From NCBI GenBank assembly GCA_020444325.1, contig JAHLLD010000005.1:124001-188000 (forward strand): DNA of 64,000 nt, written 5' to 3'. Below are positions 59,683 to 64,000 of this stretch, piece by piece. Position numbers and translations under genes: made by a program. How positions within the stretch are numbered: position 1 is the first letter of the stretch; each line of letters begins with the position of its first letter. The notes beneath the pieces are model-generated. The model saw nothing but the letters and a program-made list of their open reading frames with translations, was not told the DNA's origin and ran no database searches. This stretch comes from a bacterium (GTDB lineage: Bacteria; Bacteroidota; Ignavibacteria; SZUA-365).

Positions 59683-59856
59683 TCAGTGCAGCCGCAGTTT
59701 TGACAGAAGATTGCTCAGCGGCTTCATGAATGCATAGACGAGAGCGGCCGTTGAGTTTGCCCCGTGACGCGTAAGACTTCGAGGGTGTGCAATGGCGATG
59801 GCGCGTGAGCCGCGATTCCTGCTGCGTGCTTCTGTTATCATTTGCTGACCGACCAT
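59683..59856 (-). CDS. 57-aa basic protein with own promoter box and terminator
   Basis: A frame of 57 codons starts at an ATG with AGGAG eight bases upstream and ends 32 bp before a strong intrinsic terminator. The protein begins MVGQQMITEARSRNRG, is rich in Arg and His, and ends with an amphipathic helix-like AALVYAFMKPLSNLL. It has no signal peptide and no family that I recognise. An upstream box (59911-59942) is shared with the small calcium-loop genes. The complete expression unit makes this a likely real gene, perhaps encoding a regulator or a peptide. Confidence 0.7.
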   Translation of the reverse strand: MVGQQMITEARSRNRGSRAIAIAHPRSLTRHGANSTAALVYAFMKPLSNLLSKLRLH

Positions 59857-59910
59857 TGCTGCACTCCTATTACTGCTGAGACTACGAGGCAGTTATACTG
59901 TTGCAAATAT

Positions 59911-59949
59911 CGCGCCAAAACCGCATTCCCGAATATGAGTCATATTCGG
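59911..59949 (-). promoter_or_regulatory. Palindrome plus CGGTTTTGGCGCG box upstream of the 57-aa gene
   Basis: A perfect 21-bp inverted repeat with arms CCGAATATGA and TCATATTCGG around one base (59929-59949) has a TGA-C-TCA centre. Directly after it on the coding strand comes CGGTTTTGGCGCG. TATAAC lies further downstream. The same word pair occurs before both small calcium-loop genes (30898-30952, 41147-41201), suggesting a shared regulator. Confidence 0.6.
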
Positions 59950-60005
59950 CGAGTTAAGATTTTTGTAATGTGAAAATGGGGAACGGGTTGTGAAGAATGT
60001 TCACG

Positions 60006-60575
60006 TCAGTAGTTCGATTCGTCTTTCCACTGCGTGATTTTCCAGGGGTCGGTGGAGAGGGTGCGCCGGAGGTCGAGCGACACGCGTCCATCGACGCGCA
60101 CCACGTCGTTCGGATTGAAGGTGACGGTGAGATTGAAGCCACGCGTGACGCTGCTGCGGAGGGAGTCGCCGGAAAAGCCGACGATGTTGTTCCACACGAG
60201 ATTGAGGCTGCTGGCGTTCTGGAAGAGATGCCAGGTAATGCGCATTTCCTCATCGCGTCCCCAGCTCTCATCCACCCGTCGCTCGTAGTCGCGATAGGTG
60301 AAAACGAAATCGTGCGCCAGCAGTCCCCCGTAAATCGTGGTATCCTTGAACGTGTACGCATAGCGGAAGTTCTGGAAGAGTCCGTCTACCGTCGTCTGAT
60401 CGGTGATCAGACTGGCATCGCCACCCGTATCCTCATCCAGTGCGGGAGCAAAGGGATTGCACGCCGCAACGACGCCCAGCAGCAGCAGGGTGACGAGCAG
60501 CAACGGAGGCGTGAGGTGAAGCACCCGCGCCTGACGTCTCCGCGAAGGTTTCAATTTGCAAAGCGTCCTTTCCAT
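60006..60575 (-). CDS. Lipoprotein of unknown function
   Basis: The protein has 189 residues. A membrane/lipoprotein leader ends VTLLLLGVVAACNPF with a lipid-attachment Cys. The mature part (FRYAYTFKDTTIYGGLLAHDFVFTYRDY) resembles an NTF2-like fold. It overlaps the next lipoprotein gene by 25 bp and both probably belong to one operon with the methyltransferase. Role unknown. Confidence 0.7.
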   Translation of the reverse strand: MERTLCKLKPSRRRQARVLHLTPPLLLVTLLLLGVVAACNPFAPALDEDTGGDASLITDQTTVDGLFQNFRYAYTFKDTTIYGGLLAHDFVFTYRDYERRVDESWGRDEEMRITWHLFQNASSLNLVWNNIVGFSGDSLRSSVTRGFNLTVTFNPNDVVRVDGRVSLDLRRTLSTDPWKITQWKDESNY

Positions 60576-61165
60576 TCGCTCCAGCTCGTTTCGTCATTGA
60601 GGGGGAGGTCGGTCCAGCGCGTAATGCTCCAGATGGAATTGCGGTCGGGGTGCATGATGAACTGCAGGCTGCCGCGCGCGGTTTCGGAGACGCTGCTCAG
60701 ACCGTGACGGAAGTTGAGATCGTACTCGCCTTCGTATACGGCGGAGTCGGCCGCGATGACCGCGAAACTGCCCGTGAGGGAGAGGCTTGATGGCGCATCA
60801 TCCTCGGCGAAGGCTTTCAAGGCGGCGAACCAGCCGCGTTCGCTCTGGAGGGACCAGTCTGCGAACGTCGTCGCATAGCGTCCCGCAGCGGCGGAAGTGG
60901 GAATGAATGTGTAGCGCTGACTGGAATTGAGTGTGTCGACCAGGCAGCGCAGGTAATTCTCGGTGTTCTTTTCCGCGATGGCGTTTTCGAGGTTGGCGAG
61001 GACGAGGTCGGGAGAAGTCGCCGGTACGAAGGTGGAACTGCCGCTGCTCGGGGGTTCGGGATCGCGCGTGCTGAACAGGTCACAGGCCGTCGCGGTGAAC
61101 GCGAGCGTCAGCGACAGCGTAAGGACGCGAATGCGGTGCAGATACGTCGTTGCGGGTTTCATCAT
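60551..61165 (-). CDS. Lipoprotein of unknown function
   Basis: The protein has 204 residues. Leader LTLSLTLAFTATACDLF with a lipid-attachment Cys, then a region (SPDLVLANLENAIAEKNTENYLRCLVD) as in small periplasmic NTF2-like proteins. It resembles the downstream lipoprotein in size and probable fold. Its ATG overlaps the stop of the methyltransferase gene (ATGA at 61162-61165). Unknown function. Confidence 0.7.
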   Translation of the reverse strand: MMKPATTYLHRIRVLTLSLTLAFTATACDLFSTRDPEPPSSGSSTFVPATSPDLVLANLENAIAEKNTENYLRCLVDTLNSSQRYTFIPTSAAAGRYATTFADWSLQSERGWFAALKAFAEDDAPSSLSLTGSFAVIAADSAVYEGEYDLNFRHGLSSVSETARGSLQFIMHPDRNSIWSITRWTDLPLNDETSWSEWKGRFAN

Positions 61166-61896
61166 TCGGCCCGGGCGAACATCAGACAGCGGGGGGAGGC
61201 GTCGTCGAAGGCGCGGCCGTCATAATCACCGGCGACGCTATCGAGCACGAATCCATTTTTCTGGAACATACTGCGAAAATCGTCGAGGGTAAAGAGGCGC
61301 ACGGATTCTTCGAACTGGTGTTCGCCGTCGTCGGAAGTGATGGTGATGCGTTTTTCGACGCGGTCGTCGTGGATGCGGCGCTCCTGGCGGACGAGTACGC
61401 CGTTCATGCGCTGTTCGCTTTGCGGAACAAGATCCGCGCGTACCTGCGCGGCGTTCAGGAAATCGAGAAGGTACATGCCGCCGCTTTTCATGCTGCGCCG
61501 CACACCTGCAATAACGGCGGCATTTTCTTCATCACTGCGAAAGTAGCCGAAGGCGGTGAACAGCTGCAGCACGGCGTCGAGGCTGTGCGGCGAAATCGGC
61601 AGCCGCCGCATATCGGCCTGCAGTAATTGCATGCTGCCGGCATAGCGCTGTGTTTTGCGCGCGGCGGCTGCGAGCAGGGTTGGGGAGAGGTCTGCGGCAA
61701 GGACGCGGGCGCCGCGCCTTGCAAGTTCGAAGGCATGCCTGCCGGTGCCGCAGGCCAGATCCAGGCAATAGCGGTCACGAACCGTGAGCGCGCGCTGTTC
61801 AAACAGGTCGATGGCGCGACGCGCTTCGCTGTCATCACGATGGGCATACAGCGCCATGTAATGCTCGTCGGCGAACCATCGCTTGTACCAGGACAT
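61162..61896 (-). CDS. Class I SAM-dependent methyltransferase
   Basis: The protein has 244 residues. SAM motif DRYCLDLACGTGRHAFELARRG, acidic residue in VLAADLSPTLLAAAARK, then LQADMRRLPISPHSLDAVLQLFTAFGYF. Small-molecule substrate unknown. It precedes two lipoprotein genes, with which it overlaps, so the three are co-transcribed. Confidence 0.88.
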   Translation of the reverse strand: MSWYKRWFADEHYMALYAHRDDSEARRAIDLFEQRALTVRDRYCLDLACGTGRHAFELARRGARVLAADLSPTLLAAAARKTQRYAGSMQLLQADMRRLPISPHSLDAVLQLFTAFGYFRSDEENAAVIAGVRRSMKSGGMYLLDFLNAAQVRADLVPQSEQRMNGVLVRQERRIHDDRVEKRITITSDDGEHQFEESVRLFTLDDFRSMFQKNGFVLDSVAGDYDGRAFDDASPRCLMFARAE

Positions 61897-61916
61897 GTGT
61901 GTTGGCCGGATTAAGT

Positions 61917-62513
61917 TCAGAGGTCGATGCGTCCTTCAAACGCGCGGGTGATCGTCGCCGCGTCGGTGAATTCGAGATCGCTTCCCATAGGGATACCGCG
62001 TGCGATACGCGTTGTGCGTACGCCCAGCGGCTTAAGCAGTTTGGAGAGATACAGTGTCGTGGCTTCGCCCTCGACGTTGGGATTCATCGCGAGAATGATT
62101 TCCTCGACTTCACCCGCCGCGCGGTCGAGCAGCTCGCGGACCGAGAGATCATCGGGTCCGATGCCCTCCAGCGGCGAAAGGCGTCCCCCGAGCACGTGAT
62201 ACATCCCGCGGAATTCATTGCCGCGTTCGATGGCGAATACGTCATTGGACTCTTCCACAACGCAGATCAGGCTGCGGTCGCGCTTGTGACTGGTGCAGAT
62301 TGCGCAGGGATCGTCTTCGGTGATGTTGCAGCACACCGAGCAGGTGCGCACCTGGTCCTTGACCTGCAGCAGCGTCGTGGCCATCTGTTCGATTTCCTGG
62401 CGGGGACGCTTGAGCACGTACAGCGCGAGGCGCTGCGCGGTCTTTCGGCCGATGCCCGGGAGACGGGTGAATTCGGCGATGAGTGCATCGAGAGAAGGGG
62501 AGGTTGAGAGCAT
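61917..62513 (-). CDS. recR: Recombination mediator RecR
   Basis: The protein has 198 residues, the usual length. N-terminal helix-hairpin-helix (IAEFTRLPGIGRKTAQRLALYVL), zinc finger C-x2-C...C-x2-C (CSVCCNITEDDPCAIC) and Toprim (ICVVEESNDVFAIE...GGRLSPLEGIGPDDL). Works with RecF and RecO to load RecA at gaps. It follows ybaB on the same strand, a classic pair. Confidence 0.96.
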   Translation of the reverse strand: MLSTSPSLDALIAEFTRLPGIGRKTAQRLALYVLKRPRQEIEQMATTLLQVKDQVRTCSVCCNITEDDPCAICTSHKRDRSLICVVEESNDVFAIERGNEFRGMYHVLGGRLSPLEGIGPDDLSVRELLDRAAGEVEEIILAMNPNVEGEATTLYLSKLLKPLGVRTTRIARGIPMGSDLEFTDAATITRAFEGRIDL

Positions 62514-62537
62514 GCCTGGCCTGGGAGAATGAGATCA

Positions 62538-62559
62538 GGACCCGCGCCGCCGCGGGTCC
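62538..62559. other. Stable hairpin between ybaB and recR
   Basis: Nine-base arms GGACCCGCG and CGCGGGTCC flank a four-base loop. No T-run follows on the reverse strand, so it more likely modulates translation or mRNA decay between the co-transcribed genes than terminates. Confidence 0.5.
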
Positions 62560-62570
62560 ACATGAATTGA

Positions 62571-62909
62571 TCAGAGTCCGAGATTGCCGAGATCGAGACC
62601 GGGGATGTTCGGCAGCAGTCCCGACGTCGCACTGCCCATTTCTTCCTTGGCCATTTTCTGCGACTGGTCGATGGCTTTGTTTACTGCCGAAAGGATCAGG
62701 TCTTCGAGCAATTCCACGTCATCGGGCGTGACGACGCTTTTCTCGATGGAAATCTTGCGCACTTCCTGTTTGCCGTTCATGGTGACGCGCACCATGCCGC
62801 CGCCGACTTCCGCCGTGGTTTCGAGGTCGCGGAGTTTCTGCTGGGCTTCCGCCATGCGGCTTTGCAGTTCCTGCACGCGCGCCATCATATCCTGCATGTT
62901 GAGACTCAT
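62571..62909 (-). CDS. YbaB/EbfC nucleoid-associated protein
   Basis: The protein has 112 residues. It begins MSLNMQDMMARVQELQSRM and contains GGGMVRVTMNGKQEVRKISIEKSVVTPDDVELLEDLILSAVNKAI, the EbfC signature. It binds DNA as a dimer. The ATG at 62909 was selected because it fits family length; a longer frame to 63026 adds an unrelated leader. Positioned directly before recR as in most bacteria. Confidence 0.93.
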   Translation of the reverse strand: MSLNMQDMMARVQELQSRMAEAQQKLRDLETTAEVGGGMVRVTMNGKQEVRKISIEKSVVTPDDVELLEDLILSAVNKAIDQSQKMAKEEMGSATSGLLPNIPGLDLGNLGL

Positions 62910-63030
62910 GGTATTTCTACTTCCTGCTGATGTGTATGCTTTGCATCCTGAAAACTCGTCATCATGCGACACAGTCGCAAGTACTGTTTTCCCTGCTGTT
63001 GATTCCTCCCCGAAAACTGTGGTCACCCGC

Positions 63031-63080
63031 TGCGGGGGATGTATGCCTGCTGCGAGGGATGTATGCCTGCTGCGGGGGAT
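63031..63080. repeat. 20-bp tandem repeat after the SprA stop codon
   Basis: The unit TGCGGGGGATGTATGCCTGC at 63031-63050 is repeated with one change at 63051-63070, then a half unit to 63080. The repeat abuts the SprA stop codon (63082-63080 on the reverse strand). The rest of the 170-bp gap to ybaB holds nothing that I can identify. Confidence 0.8.
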
Positions 63081-64000
63081 CAGGATCCCGCGATGGTGAT
63101 GCGCATTTCCAGTCCGCCTTCATGCGTGGTGCTGCCCGGCACGCGGGAGCCGACCTCGGCATCGGGACTGGTACGCTGGTAGCGATAGAAGATCGAAGCC
63201 TGCACGCGCTGACTGATGCTGTAGCGGACGCGTGGTTCGATGCTGGTGCGTGTCATACCTTCGCGCGGCTGTCCATTTGTCAGGTTCTCCGGTGAGTACA
63301 CCTGCGATGCGGTTTTGCTGAGCGTGAACGACAGCGTGAACTGAATGTCATTTTTCAGCGACAGTCCGAACATCGGCATTTCAAAGCCCGCTTTCTTGAA
63401 TTCCGCGGTCAGCGAGAATTCATCGGTTTTGTCTTCCACGATGTTGCTCGATCCCGTATTGAGTGCGAAGCTGCCTTTCTTGTCCCAGCGCGTCTGCACG
63501 CTCAGGTCACCGCCCCATACCTGGTTGAACGACATGTTGACGCCAAGCAGTGGCTGGAAGCCGTAGCTGATTTTTTCGGTTTCCGTCTGCCGGCGACCGT
63601 TGTCCTGATCGTGGCGATAGGCCTGCGAGAAATTCGAGGAGTAGCGGTGCTCGAGGGAAATACGGTCGGCCAGGTTTTCGAGCAGACTCCATTTCTCGAG
63701 TCCATCCCAGCGGATGCCGTAGTTGAGACGCGGGAAATAACTGCCCAGCAATTCGCGCAGCCATGGCAGGGCTTCGAAGCCTTCTTCGAAGGCCACGGCC
63801 AGTTTTTCGGTATCCGTGCGTTTGTCCGTAAGATCGTTGAGCAGTGCCTGGTAGCGTTCGTTGACCGCATTCATGTTCGTGTTGAAAAGGCTGAACATGA
63901 GGAAGTCAGGGAAGGCCATGTACGAGCGCTCGAGCGTTCCCGTGACTTCAGAGCTGGCGATGGTCTGTCGTCCCGCGTCATCAACCTGAATCTGATAATT
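63080..64000 (-). CDS. sprA: Type IX secretion outer-membrane protein SprA, C-terminal part (5' end outside window)
   Basis: The reverse strand stays open from the stop at 63080 to the edge, giving ~306 residues. The sequence shows repeated beta-strand pairs of the giant SprA barrel: MAFPDFLMFSLFNTNM, PRLNYGIRWDGLEKWSLL, ISYGFQPLLGVNMSFNQVWGG, EFSLTAEFKKAGFEMPMFG, RVRYSISQRVQASIFYRY. SprA is the outer-membrane pore of the T9SS. Its presence explains the T9SS sorting domains elsewhere in the window. Confidence 0.88.
   Translation of the reverse strand, partial: NYQIQVDDAGRQTIASSEVTGTLERSYMAFPDFLMFSLFNTNMNAVNERYQALLNDLTDKRTDTEKLAVAFEEGFEALPWLRELLGSYFPRLNYGIRWDGLEKWSLLENLADRISLEHRYSSNFSQAYRHDQDNGRRQTETEKISYGFQPLLGVNMSFNQVWGGDLSVQTRWDKKGSFALNTGSSNIVEDKTDEFSLTAEFKKAGFEMPMFGLSLKNDIQFTLSFTLSKTASQVYSPENLTNGQPREGMTRTSIEPRVRYSISQRVQASIFYRYQRTSPDAEVGSRVPGSTTHEGGLEMRITIAGS

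Noticed and set aside
1-64000. tRNA or rRNA genes
   Set aside because: None recognised on reading gaps for cloverleaf stems with TTCGA arms or conserved rRNA words; a covariance-model scan could still find a short one.

Overview
The window looks like chromosome of a bacterium of the Bacteroidota/Ignavibacteriota (FCB) group. The evidence is the C-terminal part of the type IX secretion protein SprA at the right edge, seven secreted proteins with Por/T9SS-type C-terminal sorting domains, a TonB-dependent receptor with a carboxypeptidase-regulatory-like N-terminus, many propeller and FG-GAP proteins, and a moderately high GC content. No rRNA, tRNA, CRISPR array, prophage or transposase gene was recognised.

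Layout. 1-5.4 kb: the end of a cytochrome c assembly-like membrane gene, a membrane AraC regulator, an outer-membrane protein and a TonB receptor. 5.4-10.4 kb: small redox and stress-type genes (hemerythrin, flavodoxin-like, SnoaL, PhnB) and a propeller lipoprotein. 10.5-14 kb: a defence-like islet with a SNIPE-type membrane GIY-YIG nuclease, a VapBC45-type toxin-antitoxin pair, a DUF3024 protein and an orphan. 14-30 kb: a large T9SS cargo protein, membrane proteins, AraC/NmrA/DUF1772 genes, a CPBP protease, a beta-lactamase-fold lipoprotein, small enzymes, a RelB/PemK pair and a secreted GH-A-clan glycosidase.

30-41.4 kb is the most distinctive region. Five near-identical, T9SS-exported, seven-FG-GAP-repeat proteins lie in two co-directional operons (three genes and two genes). 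A duplicated small secreted calcium-loop protein gene flanks them, and copies of a 118-bp nested-palindrome element punctuate the block. The paralogues are mosaics of each other, which points to recent amplification and gene conversion.

41.4-64 kb is mostly housekeeping: a PLP decarboxylase, GalT, an AAA/DUF4143 ATPase, SurE, an ECF sigma/anti-sigma-like/YbjQ operon, a cyclophilin, PPK2, an S9 peptidase, a MutS-like ATPase, an EgtB-EgtD ergothioneine pair, RecQ, YkvA, a newly noted 57-aa gene with its own terminator, two lipoproteins, a methyltransferase, RecR, YbaB and SprA.

Non-coding DNA is rich in structure: the 118-bp element (five copies), arrays of short hairpins with mostly three-base loops, a dispersed TATGCAGAANNTGCATA palindrome (six copies), heptanucleotide repeats abutting a start codon, a three-unit operator-like array, a perfect 31-bp inverted repeat, and an upstream box shared by the 57-aa gene and the small calcium-loop genes. 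All comparisons were made by eye on the printed sequence.
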